DNA of 64,000 nt from Bacillus shivajii (GTDB taxonomy: Bacteria; Bacillota; Bacilli; Bacillales; Salisediminibacteriaceae): the NCBI RefSeq assembly GCF_020519665.1, contig NZ_CP084703.1:4092001-4156000 (forward strand), written 5' to 3'. The translations under genes were made by a program, and so were the position numbers. Below the pieces are notes generated by a model that saw only the letters and a list, made by a program, of their open reading frames with translations, did not search any database and was not told where the DNA came from. This document shows positions 43,606-54,270 of this stretch, in pieces. Numbering within the stretch: the first letter of the stretch is position 1; every line of letters starts with the position of its first letter.

Positions 43606-44137
43606 TAGGTACGGGAATAAACGAAGCTTCATATATTATATACGCTTTTTAGTGATGGTTGTTTCACTTAAAAGTGCAAAATTGCCACTTTTTTTTGAAG
43701 CAGTTAAGTTGCATCTCAGTTTAGCGACTCTTGCCAAACTAGATCATCTGCTTTTCGTCAACTATTTAAGAGATGTTATGCGTTGCTCAGCATATTTATA
43801 AAGTTCATTTGCTAAAAGAAATCACTCTTCATACAATGACGATATAAATAAGTGCACTGTTGACGAACAACCGTTCTGTGAATTGTTACATTCTATTATG
43901 CGTTTTTTTGTCACATCAGTGGATAAATGTGCCTCATTTTCATTAGGTCGACTTTTGAATCGCTAATAAATACCAACTCTAAATTGATAAATGAAATTTC
44001 CTCTTACCTTCTCCCAAGACGCTCTTTCCAACGACTATTTCTTATTTAAATTGTTGCCTCTTAGGAAAAAGACATACATGGAAGTATCCACTAATTAATG
44101 ACAAGAGCGACTAACCATGGTGTAATTACTTTTTCTG

Positions 44138-44371
44138 TTAAAACAGATGTCTTAGCATCATAGACCAATTCAAATAATTGAGTAAGAAGCTGCTTACTAA
44201 GTGGGTAATACTAAGAGTAAATAAAACTATAAATGCTTTTGCCTTTACCCCTTCTGGGTTCTTTAAAAATAAATCGAACTTAAAAGACTGGATTGACCAC
44301 CAGACAACGATAAGCACTAATAAGTTAACAATAATACTCAACAATGCCTGTTGACCCATAGACTCAAGCAT
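44138..44371 (-). CDS. ywzB: DUF1146 family small membrane protein YwzB
   Basis: A 77-residue protein with two membrane segments (about 9-28 and 45-65). WWSIQSFKFDLFLKNPE is typical of DUF1146. The start ATG at 44371 follows GGAGGGG. The function is unknown; in B. subtilis ywzB lies between atpC and ywmB, close to this arrangement. Confidence 0.85.
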   Translation of the reverse strand: MLESMGQQALLSIIVNLLVLIVVWWSIQSFKFDLFLKNPEGVKAKAFIVLFTLSITHLVSSFLLNYLNWSMMLRHLF

Positions 44372-44944
44372 TTTAACCCCTCCACATACATTCGTAACAG
44401 CTTCAATGTTTACGACGACTTTTTTATCTCCCCTCATTTATACCATTTTGCTTAACCACTCATTTGTTAAAAAGGGCTAACCTTAAATGAATAAACGGGG
44501 ACAAACTTAATGATACATAAAAGTGGCTGAAAATGCTATGGTTAAATTCCCTAATTTTGTAGGATTATACTCCTGTTTGTTGCATATGGAGGATATTTGT
44601 TTGTTGCTGTCGAATGAGCTCAAATCGACTTTGTATTTAAGTACATAACCCAAGATGTTTGCTTGTAAACCTACTCCAAGAAAAAACTTCAATTTTCTTA
44701 CAGAGCTACTTTGTTAGTACTTATTTTCAACAGCCACTCTTGAGAGATTTCTTTCCTCCATTTAATTTTTTCAAACATTTTTAACACCAAAGTTTATTTA
44801 GTGCCTTGAAAAAATCGAGTGCCTCCCCTGAGCTTTTTATACTAAGCTTATCGCCAAGTCTGATCATAAAAAAAGCCCCGCCACTAACACACTCAGTAAA
44901 TAGTGCGTAAGCAGGGGACTTTTTCTGTCCGTCATACAAATCTT
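44372..44944. other. Non-coding gap before the nuo operon end
   Basis: No gene supported. The stretch is AT-rich and ends with a terminator-like hairpin at about 44872-44926 (AGTCCCCTGC ... GGCGGGGCT, T-run on the minus strand) belonging to nuoN. Confidence 0.6.
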
Positions 44945-46405
44945 TTACATAAACATTGCCATCCAGCCTATGTTGTTAAAGTAATTCGTTAACAAGTTTG
45001 GCAAGATTCCTAAAAGAATCGTTCCCACAAGAGAAACGGTAACAACTGCTGATAAGGCAGTAGGTACTTGAAGTTCTCTATCACTTTCTTTTGGTTCACG
45101 CATGAACATTTGCTTGATGATCCCAAAGTAGTAATAAAACGAAACGATACTTGTAACAATCATGATCACTGCAAGCCATAGCATATCAGCTGTGACAGCT
45201 CCGTATAAAATATATACTTTGCCAAAGAATCCAGCTGTAAGTGGTAGCCCGCCGAGTGAGACGAGAAATACGGTCATGGCAATGGCCATATACGGTGAAC
45301 GGCGATACAGCCCTGAAAAGCTTGTGATGTCTTCACTTCCCGCTTTTTCTGTAACAAGCGTAATAACCGCAAATGCACCTAATGTCATTAGTACATAAGC
45401 AACAGCGTAAAATGCCACCATACTTAGTGTTGTATTTAACGTTAAAGCAGCTGCAATTGGAACGAGTATATATCCCGCCTGCGCAATTCCAGAATAAGCC
45501 ATAAGTCTTTTTACATTCGTTTGTGTTAAAGCGATAAAGTTTCCGACAATCATTGTCAGAGCCGCTAAAATTGCGAAAATGAAAGCCCATTCTGTATATA
45601 CTGAGCCAAATCCTACGAAGAAGACGCGTAAGATGATCCCAAATGCTGCAAGCTTGGAAACAACTGTTAAAAATGCTGTAACCGGAGTCGGTGACCCTTC
45701 ATATACGTCTGGAGCCCACATATGGAACGGAACGATGGCAATTTTAAAGCCAAAACCTGCTAACATAAATAATAAGCTAAGTGTGACCATAAACGTATAT
45801 TCTTCAAATAGAGTCGGCATTACTTGCCCAATCTCTACAAGACTTGTCGTTCCTGTTAATCCATATAGGAATGACATTCCGTATAAAATAAACGCTGACG
45901 CTGCTCCACCTAAAATCACATATTTTAAAGCAGCTTCTGTTGACTTCTTCGTATGCTTTTTAAACCCGGCTAAACAGTACGAAGAAATACTGAGAATCTC
46001 TAGACCGATGAATAGCGTAATTAAGTCTGCTGAGGAGACCATAATCATCGTTCCTAACGCTGCAAAGAGCATAAGTGAATAATATTCTCCTTGATAGACA
46101 TCTTCATTACGGTCTAAGTAGTACATACTTATTGCGATAACGAGCGCTACTCCTGAGAGGAGAATGACTTTAAAGATCATCGCAAACGCATCAATATAGA
46201 ACATATCAGCAATACTAGCTGTTTGATTATTTGTCAAAATCACGAGTACGATCGTGATTAAAAGGGAAATGATACTTAAACGCCCAATAAAAGGCTTTTT
46301 CCCATGGATCCCAGTCATAAAGTCGATTGTAAAGATAATCAGCGCCAGAGTAGCAAAAACAATTTCCGGAGTCATTAAAGACCAGTTGGCATCAAAAGCT
46401 GACAT
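44945..46405 (-). CDS. nuoN: Complex I-like subunit NuoN
   Basis: A 486-residue antiporter-like membrane subunit with about 14 helices. Characteristic parts include LMLFAALGTMIMVSSADLITLFIGLEILSI, with the conserved Glu of TM5, and KIAIVPFHMWAPDVYEGSPTPVTAFL. It transfers protons (or possibly sodium) across the membrane in the proton-pumping arm. Last gene of the operon. Confidence 0.95.
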   Translation of the reverse strand: MSAFDANWSLMTPEIVFATLALIIFTIDFMTGIHGKKPFIGRLSIISLLITIVLVILTNNQTASIADMFYIDAFAMIFKVILLSGVALVIAISMYYLDRNEDVYQGEYYSLMLFAALGTMIMVSSADLITLFIGLEILSISSYCLAGFKKHTKKSTEAALKYVILGGAASAFILYGMSFLYGLTGTTSLVEIGQVMPTLFEEYTFMVTLSLLFMLAGFGFKIAIVPFHMWAPDVYEGSPTPVTAFLTVVSKLAAFGIILRVFFVGFGSVYTEWAFIFAILAALTMIVGNFIALTQTNVKRLMAYSGIAQAGYILVPIAAALTLNTTLSMVAFYAVAYVLMTLGAFAVITLVTEKAGSEDITSFSGLYRRSPYMAIAMTVFLVSLGGLPLTAGFFGKVYILYGAVTADMLWLAVIMIVTSIVSFYYYFGIIKQMFMREPKESDRELQVPTALSAVVTVSLVGTILLGILPNLLTNYFNNIGWMAMFM

Positions 46406-46410
46406 TGTCT

Positions 46411-47943
46411 TTAACCCCCTATCCTCGACACGAAGTCGATTACTGTAATGTTGATGACGTCACTTAAGATGTTCGGGTAAATTCCAATAAGGAGACTTAA
46501 TGCTAATAGTCCTACCATCGGAATATATTCCATTGGCCTTGCATCTTGGAGACCTTTATATTTCTCATTCATTTCTCCAAATGTTGTGCGTTGCATTGCC
46601 CAAAGGAGGTATGCTGCGGTTAAAATGATTCCAAGTCCTGCGATCACACCAATTAATGTTGCTGCTGGAATAATTTCAGCCGGTGCACCAAAGATACCGA
46701 TAAATGCTAACAACTCACTGACAAAGCCTGATAACCCTGGAAGGCCAACTGACGCCATCGCGGCTGCTAACATAAAACCTGCAAGTATAGGAATTGATTT
46801 GGATAAGCCGCCAAGTTCTGAAATCGTTCTTGTCTTTGTTCGTTCATAAATAGCACCGACCATAAAGAATAGTAAGGCAGCTATGAACCCGTGCGAGACG
46901 AGCTGGAAAATCGCTCCTTGCATTCCTGATACAGTAACTGATGCAGCTCCGAGTAAAACAATACCCATATGACTAATACTCGAGAAGGCAACAAGTCGTT
47001 TCAAATCGGTTTGAACGAGTGCGAGCAATGCTCCATATATAATGTTGATAACACCAAGAATTGCAATGAGAGTTGCAAATCGAGCTGCTTGATCTGGCAA
47101 AATACCAAATGCGATTCTTAATAAACCGTAACCACCCATTTTTAATAACACACCTGCTAAAATCATACTCGCAGCAGTTGGTGCTTCAACGTGTGCATTT
47201 GGTAACCACGTATGGAACGGGAAGATCGGTAGCTTAACGGCAAAAGCAACGAATAAGGCTAAGAATAACCCGCCTTTAAATGTAGCTGTTAATGCTTCTG
47301 GGTTTGCCGGATTCGCATAAATTTCCGCTAAGCGGATCATACTAAAGGATGTTTCTTGGAAATTCATCGCTTCTGCGCCTTTTAAGTACATCGCAATAAA
47401 GGCAATGAACATGATCGCACTTCCAAGCCCTGTATAGACTAAGAACTTAAATGATGCATATTCCTTCCCTTTTCCACCCCAAATTCCGATAATGAAAAAC
47501 ATTGGAATTAGCGTTAGCTCAAAGAATAAGAAGAAAAGGAACAAATCTAAAGAAACAAATACACCGAGCATCCCTGTAAGAAGAACGAGAATCCAAACGT
47601 AAAATTCTTTTACTCGTTCCTTAATAGAAAAGGATGCAAAGATTGATAGTGTCGTAACGACGGTCGTTAATACGAGAAGTGGCATTGAAAGACCGTCAAC
47701 ACCCAATTCATAGTTTAATTGAAGAAAGCCGATATCAATCCACGGAACAAATTGTTCAAATTGTAATCCTGAATAGCTTCGATCAAATCCATGCCAGATA
47801 ACAAGTGATAAGACAAGCGTAATGACACCGGTTCCTACTGCTAATGAACGAATGACATTTTGATTCTCTTTTGGAATGGTTAAGATAAACAGCGCCACAA
47901 TGAGTGGTAAAAACACGAGAATTGATAGAATATTTGGGATCAT
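46411..47943 (-). CDS. nuoM: Complex I-like subunit NuoM
   Basis: A 510-residue antiporter-like subunit. LFLFFLFFELTLIPMFFIIGIWGG contains the key Glu, and KLPIFPFHTWLPNAHVEAPTAASMILAGVLLKMGGYGLLR is the discontinuous-helix region. Overlaps the nuoL stop by four bases (ATGA). Confidence 0.96.
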   Translation of the reverse strand: MIPNILSILVFLPLIVALFILTIPKENQNVIRSLAVGTGVITLVLSLVIWHGFDRSYSGLQFEQFVPWIDIGFLQLNYELGVDGLSMPLLVLTTVVTTLSIFASFSIKERVKEFYVWILVLLTGMLGVFVSLDLFLFFLFFELTLIPMFFIIGIWGGKGKEYASFKFLVYTGLGSAIMFIAFIAMYLKGAEAMNFQETSFSMIRLAEIYANPANPEALTATFKGGLFLALFVAFAVKLPIFPFHTWLPNAHVEAPTAASMILAGVLLKMGGYGLLRIAFGILPDQAARFATLIAILGVINIIYGALLALVQTDLKRLVAFSSISHMGIVLLGAASVTVSGMQGAIFQLVSHGFIAALLFFMVGAIYERTKTRTISELGGLSKSIPILAGFMLAAAMASVGLPGLSGFVSELLAFIGIFGAPAEIIPAATLIGVIAGLGIILTAAYLLWAMQRTTFGEMNEKYKGLQDARPMEYIPMVGLLALSLLIGIYPNILSDVINITVIDFVSRIGG

Positions 47944-49802
47944 CCTAAATACCCCCTTAACACGAAGGCAAGAGCAATGATCGCTATTCCTCCGATGATC
48001 GTCACAAGGCCATATGTCTGAAGCTGACCGTCATGACGTTTTCCAAATGTTCGCCCTGTATTTTTTGTCAAGCGTCCAACGAAGTTTACGATCGCGTCAA
48101 TAAAGTATCGATCAAGCTCCCATAATACTTTACCAATTGCGACTGTCGGACGAACGAACACTTTTGCATATAGCTCATCCATATAATATTTATTTAATAA
48201 TAATTTATGGACAGCCGGAGCTTTTCCAGAAACGGCATCTGGTGAAATGGATCCTTTATAGTACATCGCCCATGCAAGGAGAATCCCTCCACCTGCAACA
48301 ACTAATGAAAGAACCGCTAACCATAGTTCACCGTGAGGTTGGCCGCCAATGTTTAAACCTTGCATTAGAAACCCTTCTAGCGGATACCCTGCAAACGGTG
48401 CATTTACAAGCCCTGCAGTAACGGCTAAAAATGCTAACACCGCTAACGGCATTGTCATTAATTTCGTATTTTCATGTGGTTCATGATCGCCACGGAATTC
48501 ACCTGTAAAGGCTTTAAAGAATAGTCTAAACATATAGAAAGCTGTCATAAACGCTGTAACAATAGCCATTGTAAATAGTAAGGCGTCACCATTTAACCAA
48601 GCTGCTGCTAAAATTTCTTCTTTACTCCAGAAACCAGCAAATGGGAAGACCCCTGCAATAGCTAGTGCACCAAGTAAAAAGGTTACAGACGTTACTTTCA
48701 TTCGCTTCCAAAGACCACCCATTTCTCGAATATCTTGTCGGTGGTGCACAGCGTAAATGACACTACCTGCTCCAAGGAAAAGTAACGCTTTGAAAAATGC
48801 ATGTGTCATAAGGTGGAACAGTCCTGCAACATAACCGGCTGTACCAAGTGCTAACATCATAAAACCTAGCTGACTAATCGTTGAATATGCTAATATTCGT
48901 TTAATATCTGTGTTCACAAGTGCGATCGTTGCTGCAAATAACGCGGTAATCGCCCCTGTGTATGCAACGACTGTCATTGCTGTGCTTGATGCTAGGAATA
49001 ATGGATACATGACCCCAACTAAGTACACCCCAGCTGCTACCATCGTAGCTGCGTGGATTAACGCACTAACCGGTGTAGGCCCTTCCATTGCATCAGGTAA
49101 CCAGACGTGAAGAGGAAATTGTGCTGATTTACCGACAGCCCCTAAGAAAATACAGATCGCGATGATCGTAATCATCGTATCATTGACTAACCCTGCTTCA
49201 ACTGCAGCAAAAATTTCTCCATATTCGAAACTTCCAGTTGCATTGAAGAGGAGAACAAGACCAATAAGAAGTCCAACATCCCCAATTCTCGTCGTTAAAA
49301 AAGCTTTTTTAGCCGCTGCTGCCGCTTCAGGCTTAAAGTACCAAAATCCAACGAGTAAGAAGGAACAAAGACCGACTAGCTCCCAAAAGATAAATAGTTG
49401 TAAAACGTTTGGAGCTAAGACGAGACCAAGCATCGAAAATGAGAACAATCCTAAATATGAATAAAAAACATGGATTCTATCATCTTCATGCATATATTCT
49501 TTTGAGAAAATGTGGACTAATAAACTTACAAGAGTTACAACGATAAGCATCATTGCATTTAATGGAGTAACTTCATACCCCATGGTAATTGTACTACTGC
49601 CAAATGTAATCCATTCAACGACATATGTGTAAGTTTCTCCGCCAATCCGTTCAAACAGTACGATCACTGAAAGAATGAAAGAAAGGGCCAAGGCTGTTAT
49701 TCCAACGTAGGAAGCATTCCGTTTAAGCGTTCTTCCAAAGAACAACAGGATGATGAAGGCGATTAGCGGAAAGACCGGTATTAACCAGGCGTTTTGTATC
49801 AT
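47940..49802 (-). CDS. nuoL: Complex I-like subunit NuoL
   Basis: A 620-residue antiporter-like subunit with the C-terminal extension that forms the lateral helix. Motifs: LQLFIFWELVGLCSFLLVGFWY and GKSAQFPLHVWLPDAMEGPTPVSALIHAATMVAAGVYL. It is the most distal proton channel in the membrane arm. Confidence 0.97.
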   Translation of the reverse strand: MIQNAWLIPVFPLIAFIILLFFGRTLKRNASYVGITALALSFILSVIVLFERIGGETYTYVVEWITFGSSTITMGYEVTPLNAMMLIVVTLVSLLVHIFSKEYMHEDDRIHVFYSYLGLFSFSMLGLVLAPNVLQLFIFWELVGLCSFLLVGFWYFKPEAAAAAKKAFLTTRIGDVGLLIGLVLLFNATGSFEYGEIFAAVEAGLVNDTMITIIAICIFLGAVGKSAQFPLHVWLPDAMEGPTPVSALIHAATMVAAGVYLVGVMYPLFLASSTAMTVVAYTGAITALFAATIALVNTDIKRILAYSTISQLGFMMLALGTAGYVAGLFHLMTHAFFKALLFLGAGSVIYAVHHRQDIREMGGLWKRMKVTSVTFLLGALAIAGVFPFAGFWSKEEILAAAWLNGDALLFTMAIVTAFMTAFYMFRLFFKAFTGEFRGDHEPHENTKLMTMPLAVLAFLAVTAGLVNAPFAGYPLEGFLMQGLNIGGQPHGELWLAVLSLVVAGGGILLAWAMYYKGSISPDAVSGKAPAVHKLLLNKYYMDELYAKVFVRPTVAIGKVLWELDRYFIDAIVNFVGRLTKNTGRTFGKRHDGQLQTYGLVTIIGGIAIIALAFVLRGYLG

Positions 49803-49850
49803 ACCATCACCTTTTCTTCGTTTAGTCTCATAAAGATGGTGTTCAAATCC

Positions 49851-50159
49851 TTACCAGCGCAGTAAATCATGTTTAATGATGTCGATTGACTTTCGATTTT
49901 TATAAAGCGCGATGAGGATAGCTAAACCGACAGCTGCTTCAGCTGCTGCGACGGTTATGACGAACAGTGTAAATACTTGCCCTGTAATATTGGCAAATGG
50001 TCCAATACTAGAGAAAGCAACTAAATTAATATTGACTGAGTTAAGCATAAGTTCAACACATACTAAGACTATGACTAAATGACGTCTTGTTAAAATTCCG
50101 TATAATCCGATACAAAATAAAATGGCTCCTAGTGCTAAAAACAGCGTAATTGGCACCAT
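49851..50159 (-). CDS. nuoK: Complex I-like subunit NuoK
   Basis: A 102-residue three-helix protein. [30 protein letters not shown] holds the two buried Glu residues of the family, and [22 protein letters not shown] the second. The start at ATG 50159 follows AAGGAGG; the longer frame would overlap nuoJ. Confidence 0.96.
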   Translation of the reverse strand: MVPITLFLALGAILFCIGLYGILTRRHLVIVLVCVELMLNSVNINLVAFSSIGPFANITGQVFTLFVITVAAAEAAVGLAILIALYKNRKSIDIIKHDLLRW

Positions 50160-50160
50160 A

Positions 50161-50658
50161 TTATTCAGCCTCCTTCCGCGCGATAACAATCGCTCCCACA
50201 AGGGCGGCTGTTAATAAAAACCCTACAGCAATGAAGGCGATGATATAATTCCCGTATAATTCGAGTCCAATACTTTCTGCTGTACCAATGTAATGGTCTT
50301 CGTTTACCGGCAAATCCATGCTTATTATTCCGTAGAGCATTGCTCCTAAAAGACCAGATACAGCGATAAAGCTTAAGAATTTATGAACTTTACGTGGGTT
50401 GCCTCCAAACGATACATTTCTGTGGTCTGTCATCATCATACCGAAGATGAATAGGATCGTAATCGCCCCAACATACACCATAATTTGAACGATCCCGATA
50501 AATTCAGCACGAAGCAAGAAGTACAGACCTGCTATCGCTAAAAAACTAAACGCCATCGAAACAATACGGTGAGAAATCTTCTTAAAACCGAGAACGCAGA
50601 CCGCACCAGCTATTGCAACAATTGCTAAAATGAGAAAAAAGATCATGTGGACATTCAC
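50161..50658 (-). CDS. nuoJ: Complex I-like subunit NuoJ
   Basis: A 165-residue protein with five helices. [26 protein letters not shown] is the pi-bulge helix 3 region typical of NuoJ. One base separates it from nuoK, and it overlaps nuoI by four bases. Confidence 0.95.
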   Translation of the reverse strand: MNVHMIFFLILAIVAIAGAVCVLGFKKISHRIVSMAFSFLAIAGLYFLLRAEFIGIVQIMVYVGAITILFIFGMMMTDHRNVSFGGNPRKVHKFLSFIAVSGLLGAMLYGIISMDLPVNEDHYIGTAESIGLELYGNYIIAFIAVGFLLTAALVGAIVIARKEAE

Positions 50659-51110
50659 TTACCTTCACCTCTTCCTTCAGGCTCCGGCACTGGATCCGAT
50701 TCTTCGTAATTTCCATATATGTGGTTATCAGAAAGCCATTTTATATCTTTAAAATGTTCAGACCTATTAAAGGTACACAAATTGTCATACCGCGCTGTCA
50801 TAACAATCGCATCTGTCGGACAAACTTCTGTACAAAAGTCACATAAAATACAGCCTTGAAAATCGATATTGTACGTATCGATCACTTTCTTTTTTGGATT
50901 TTCTTCGCTCTTTTTCCCTGTTAACGTGATGACATCTGTTGGGCATGCTTGAACGCATAAATTACAAACGATACATTTATCAGGGAAGAAACGGTGAATC
51001 CCTCTGAACCTTTGAGGCATAATTACTTTTTCTTCTGGATATTGGATGGTGAACTTCTTTTTTCTGAAATAGTTCAGCGTTACACCGAAACCTTTTAGTA
51101 AACGAAACAT
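50655..51110 (-). CDS. nuoI: Complex I-like subunit NuoI (2x[4Fe-4S])
   Basis: A 151-residue peripheral subunit with clusters N6a and N6b: Cys46, 49, 52, 56 (CIVCNLCVQACPTD) and Cys87, 90, 93, 97 (CILCDFCTEVCPTD). It hands electrons to NuoB. With NuoEFG missing, it may accept electrons directly from ferredoxin, as proposed for related 11-subunit enzymes. Confidence 0.97.
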   Translation of the reverse strand: MFRLLKGFGVTLNYFRKKKFTIQYPEEKVIMPQRFRGIHRFFPDKCIVCNLCVQACPTDVITLTGKKSEENPKKKVIDTYNIDFQGCILCDFCTEVCPTDAIVMTARYDNLCTFNRSEHFKDIKWLSDNHIYGNYEESDPVPEPEGRGEGK

Positions 51111-51114
51111 TTTA

Positions 51115-52074
51115 TCACCCCATCCACACTTTAATAATCGACGTTATAACAATGTTTAGTAACGCTAACGGGATGAGTACCTTCCAACCGAATTTCATTA
51201 AATGGTCGACTCTCGCACGTGGTAATGTTGCACGTAGCCAATACCAGATGAACATGAAGATACACATCTTAAGCAAGAACCAAACAATTCCTGGTAAAAA
51301 TGCTGGGCCTAACCAGCCTCCAAGGAATAGAATCGTTGCTAACGCAGAAATCGCAAGAGCATATGTGTATTCTGCGAGCATAAAGAAAGCAAAGCGAAAT
51401 CCGGAATATTCCGTATGGTAACCAGAAACAAGTTCTGATTCGGCCTCTGGCAAATCAAATGGTGATCGGTTTAATTCAGCAATTGAAGAGATTAAATATA
51501 CGATAAACGCTAAAATTTGTGGGACGATAAACCATACGCCCATGCTTTCTTGATAAAATACGATATCTCTCAAATTCAAGGAGCCTGCAATAATGACAAC
51601 CCCTAAAACGGATAAGACGAGTGGAATTTCGTAACTTACCATTTGAGCGACACCGCGGATAGAACCTAATAACGAGTATTTGTTATTTGAACTCCATCCT
51701 CCCATTAATACACCGAGCATCGTAATCGATGATAACCCTAAAAAGTAAAGCAGACCGATATTTAAGTCCGCGCCGTATATGTTTTCGCTCCATGGAATAA
51801 CGGCCAAAACACCAAAAGCAGGAGCAAATGAAAGGACCGGCGCTAAAATAAAGATCTTTCTATCTACCGCTTGCGGAATGATATCTTCTTTCAGCAAGAG
51901 TTTCATTACGTCAGCTATTGTTTGAAACATTCCCCAAGGACCGTGTCTATTTGGTCCTACTCGAATTTGCATATAGCCGATTACTTTTCGTTCAAATAAT
52001 ATCGCGAACGTAACTGCCCCTAGTAATAATTGAAGAACGATGACCGCGTAAAGGATCATACTTAGTAAATCCAT
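51115..52074 (-). CDS. nuoH: Complex I-like subunit NuoH
   Basis: A 319-residue membrane subunit that forms the quinone channel with NuoB and NuoD. FERKVIGYMQIRVGPNRHGPWG, EIPLVLSVLGV, DLPEAESELVSGYHTEYSG and WLRATLPRARVDHLMKFGWK are diagnostic. The start is ATG 52074, within the nuoD stop (TGATG overlap); GTG 52077 is one codon earlier. Confidence 0.97.
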   Translation of the reverse strand: MDLLSMILYAVIVLQLLLGAVTFAILFERKVIGYMQIRVGPNRHGPWGMFQTIADVMKLLLKEDIIPQAVDRKIFILAPVLSFAPAFGVLAVIPWSENIYGADLNIGLLYFLGLSSITMLGVLMGGWSSNNKYSLLGSIRGVAQMVSYEIPLVLSVLGVVIIAGSLNLRDIVFYQESMGVWFIVPQILAFIVYLISSIAELNRSPFDLPEAESELVSGYHTEYSGFRFAFFMLAEYTYALAISALATILFLGGWLGPAFLPGIVWFLLKMCIFMFIWYWLRATLPRARVDHLMKFGWKVLIPLALLNIVITSIIKVWMG

Positions 52075-53183
52075 CACGCATCAACCTCCCCGAGAACGAC
52101 ATCTAAACTTCCGAAAATCGTAACGAGGTTTTGAATTGACTCTCCTACTAACATATCTTGCAAGATCGAGACGTTTACAAAGGATGGTCTACGAAGCTTT
52201 ACACGGTATGGTTTATTTTTTTTGTTACTTATGATATAAACACCAATTTCACCTTTTGAAGCTTCACAGCGTTTGTATACTTCTCCAGCAGGAGGTTTAA
52301 TCATCATTAATCGCTTTCCTTTTTTATGAATGATGTCCCCTTCTGGTATTTGATCGCACGCCTGTTCAATGATCTTTAATGATTCATGCATTTCTGCAAT
52401 TCTCACTTTATATCTTGCAAAAGCATCTCCCTCTTCACGTACTGGTACATCGAAGTCGAAGCGGTCATATATCGAATATGGCTCTGTTTTTCTTAAATCG
52501 ATACCGACCCCACTTGCTCTTGCGATTGGTCCTGTTAGCCCCCAGTTAATAACATCCTCTTTTGATAACTTGCCTACCCCTATCGTTCTCGCCTGGAATA
52601 TTTCATTTCCAGTAACGAGCGTGTCATACTCTTTAATATTTTCACGAACTTCTTTTACCGTTTCTATTACCTTTTCGATCCACCCGTCTGGAGCATCCCA
52701 TTTCACCCCACCGATACGCATGTAGTTAAAGGTCATTCGAGCACCACTAATTTCATTTAATCGATCTAAAATCAAATCTCGGTCTCTAAACGCGTAAAGG
52801 AATGGGCTTAATGCACCGATATCTAGTAAATACGTTCCCCACCAAACAAGGTGACTTGCAATTCGGTTTAATTCCATCGTAATGACTCGTAAGTACTCTG
52901 CGCGCTCAGGTATCTCCCAACCTAGCAACTCCTCAACACCAGCACAATAAATATAGTTATTTGTCATGGCATTTAAATAATCGAGTCGATCTGTGTAAGG
53001 GATAAACTGCGAATACATAAACCCTTCAGCAAGCTTTTCAGACCCGCGATGTAAATAGCCCATAATCGGTTCTGCTTCACGAATGGTCTCTCCATTAACT
53101 TTTACTTGCAAACGGAAAACACCATGTGTACTTGGGTGTTGCGGCCCCATATTCAACGTCATTTCTTCTGTTTTAATCGCCAT
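52074..53183 (-). CDS. nuoD: Complex I-like subunit NuoD (49 kDa)
   Basis: A 369-residue quinone-site subunit. MTLNMGPQHPSTHGVFRL contains the quinone-binding His, and YLHRGSEKLAE and DRLDYLNAMTNNYIY follow. Start ATG 53183 after AGGGGGTG; the 26-residue longer frame overlaps nuoC without a binding site. Confidence 0.97.
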   Translation of the reverse strand: MAIKTEEMTLNMGPQHPSTHGVFRLQVKVNGETIREAEPIMGYLHRGSEKLAEGFMYSQFIPYTDRLDYLNAMTNNYIYCAGVEELLGWEIPERAEYLRVITMELNRIASHLVWWGTYLLDIGALSPFLYAFRDRDLILDRLNEISGARMTFNYMRIGGVKWDAPDGWIEKVIETVKEVRENIKEYDTLVTGNEIFQARTIGVGKLSKEDVINWGLTGPIARASGVGIDLRKTEPYSIYDRFDFDVPVREEGDAFARYKVRIAEMHESLKIIEQACDQIPEGDIIHKKGKRLMMIKPPAGEVYKRCEASKGEIGVYIISNKKNKPYRVKLRRPSFVNVSILQDMLVGESIQNLVTIFGSLDVVLGEVDA

Positions 53184-53197
53184 GTACGTAGCACCCC

Positions 53198-53746
53198 CTA
53201 ATCCAAGCCTAGGGCTTTCTTGTCTGTGACGTAGTCTTTCCTTAACGGATGACCTTCCCAATCATCTTCAAGCAAGATACGCTTTAAATTCCAATGTCCA
53301 GGGAAGTCTATTCCTAGTAAGTCATATGTTTCTCTTTCTAAATAATCAGCTGTTTTCCATACCGATTCGACTGAGACAACTGACGGTTTTTCACGAGGTG
53401 TTTTTACTTTGACATATAAATACTGATCTAATTTTGTGGAGTAAAAGTTGTAAACGACTTCCATATGTTCATCGTAATCAACCCCAGTAATGCAGGAGAG
53501 AAAATCAAATTGAAGGTCGGAATCATCATGAAGGAATTTTGCTAGTTTCAAAGACCAATTAGAGCTTTCTAGTATAATCATCGGTTTATCAAAGTTCAGC
53601 TTCGCTTCTGCGACGACTTCATCTCCTTGGAAGTGATTTACCTTTTCAACGAACATGTCTAAAACTTCCTGATTCGGATGCACTTCAACTACTTCTTCTT
53701 GTTCCTCTTGTTCTTGATTTTGTTTGTTGTTTTTTTCTTCTGTCAT
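53198..53746 (-). CDS. nuoC: Complex I-like subunit NuoC (30 kDa)
   Basis: A 182-residue peripheral subunit. The first 25 residues are a Glu/Gln-rich extension, then the conserved fold ends [36 protein letters not shown]. Overlaps nuoB by four bases. Confidence 0.95.
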   Translation of the reverse strand: MTEEKNNKQNQEQEEQEEVVEVHPNQEVLDMFVEKVNHFQGDEVVAEAKLNFDKPMIILESSNWSLKLAKFLHDDSDLQFDFLSCITGVDYDEHMEVVYNFYSTKLDQYLYVKVKTPREKPSVVSVESVWKTADYLERETYDLLGIDFPGHWNLKRILLEDDWEGHPLRKDYVTDKKALGLD

Positions 53747-54270
53747 TCTGGACTCACCTTCTCTCCTTTTGCTTCAAGGCGAATCTTCTCACGTAATTTT
53801 TCAACACCATCTAATAATGCAGGAGGAGTTGGTGGACAACCAGCAACGTAAACATCAACTGGAACAATTTTGTCTACACCGTTCAATACACTATACGCTT
53901 CTTTGTATGGACCACCACATGTTGCACATGAGCCCATCGCAATCACCCATTTCGGCTCTGGCATTTGGTCATACAAAGTTCGTAGAACAGGTGCCATCTT
54001 AGAAGTAACAGTTCCGGCTACGATCATGACATCAGAGTGACGAGGTGACGCTCTAAAAATGACCCCGAAACGGTCAAAGTCATATCTTGCTGCACCGGTT
54101 CCCATCATTTCGATCGCGCAACAAGCTAAACCGAACGTTAATGGCCAAAGTGATGATGTTCTTGACCACGCTTTTAACTGTTCAACTTTCGTAAAAAATA
54201 CATTCCTCTTTACATCTTCCAATACTCTCGGATCATAGTGTTCTAAATCTTTAAACCCTTTTAGTTCCAT
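53743..54270 (-). CDS. nuoB: Complex I-like subunit NuoB (cluster N2)
   Basis: A 175-residue subunit with the [4Fe-4S] N2 ligands Cys50-Cys51 (ACCAIEMM), Cys115 (GSCATCGG) and Cys145 (GCPPTP). It passes electrons to quinone. Start ATG 54270 with AAGGTG upstream; it overlaps nuoA by ten bases. Confidence 0.97.
   Translation of the reverse strand: MELKGFKDLEHYDPRVLEDVKRNVFFTKVEQLKAWSRTSSLWPLTFGLACCAIEMMGTGAARYDFDRFGVIFRASPRHSDVMIVAGTVTSKMAPVLRTLYDQMPEPKWVIAMGSCATCGGPYKEAYSVLNGVDKIVPVDVYVAGCPPTPPALLDGVEKLREKIRLEAKGEKVSPE

Noticed and set aside
44507-44692. 61-residue minus-strand ORF upstream of ywzB
   Set aside because: No ribosome binding site, no signal or domain, and not part of the known ywzB neighbourhood.
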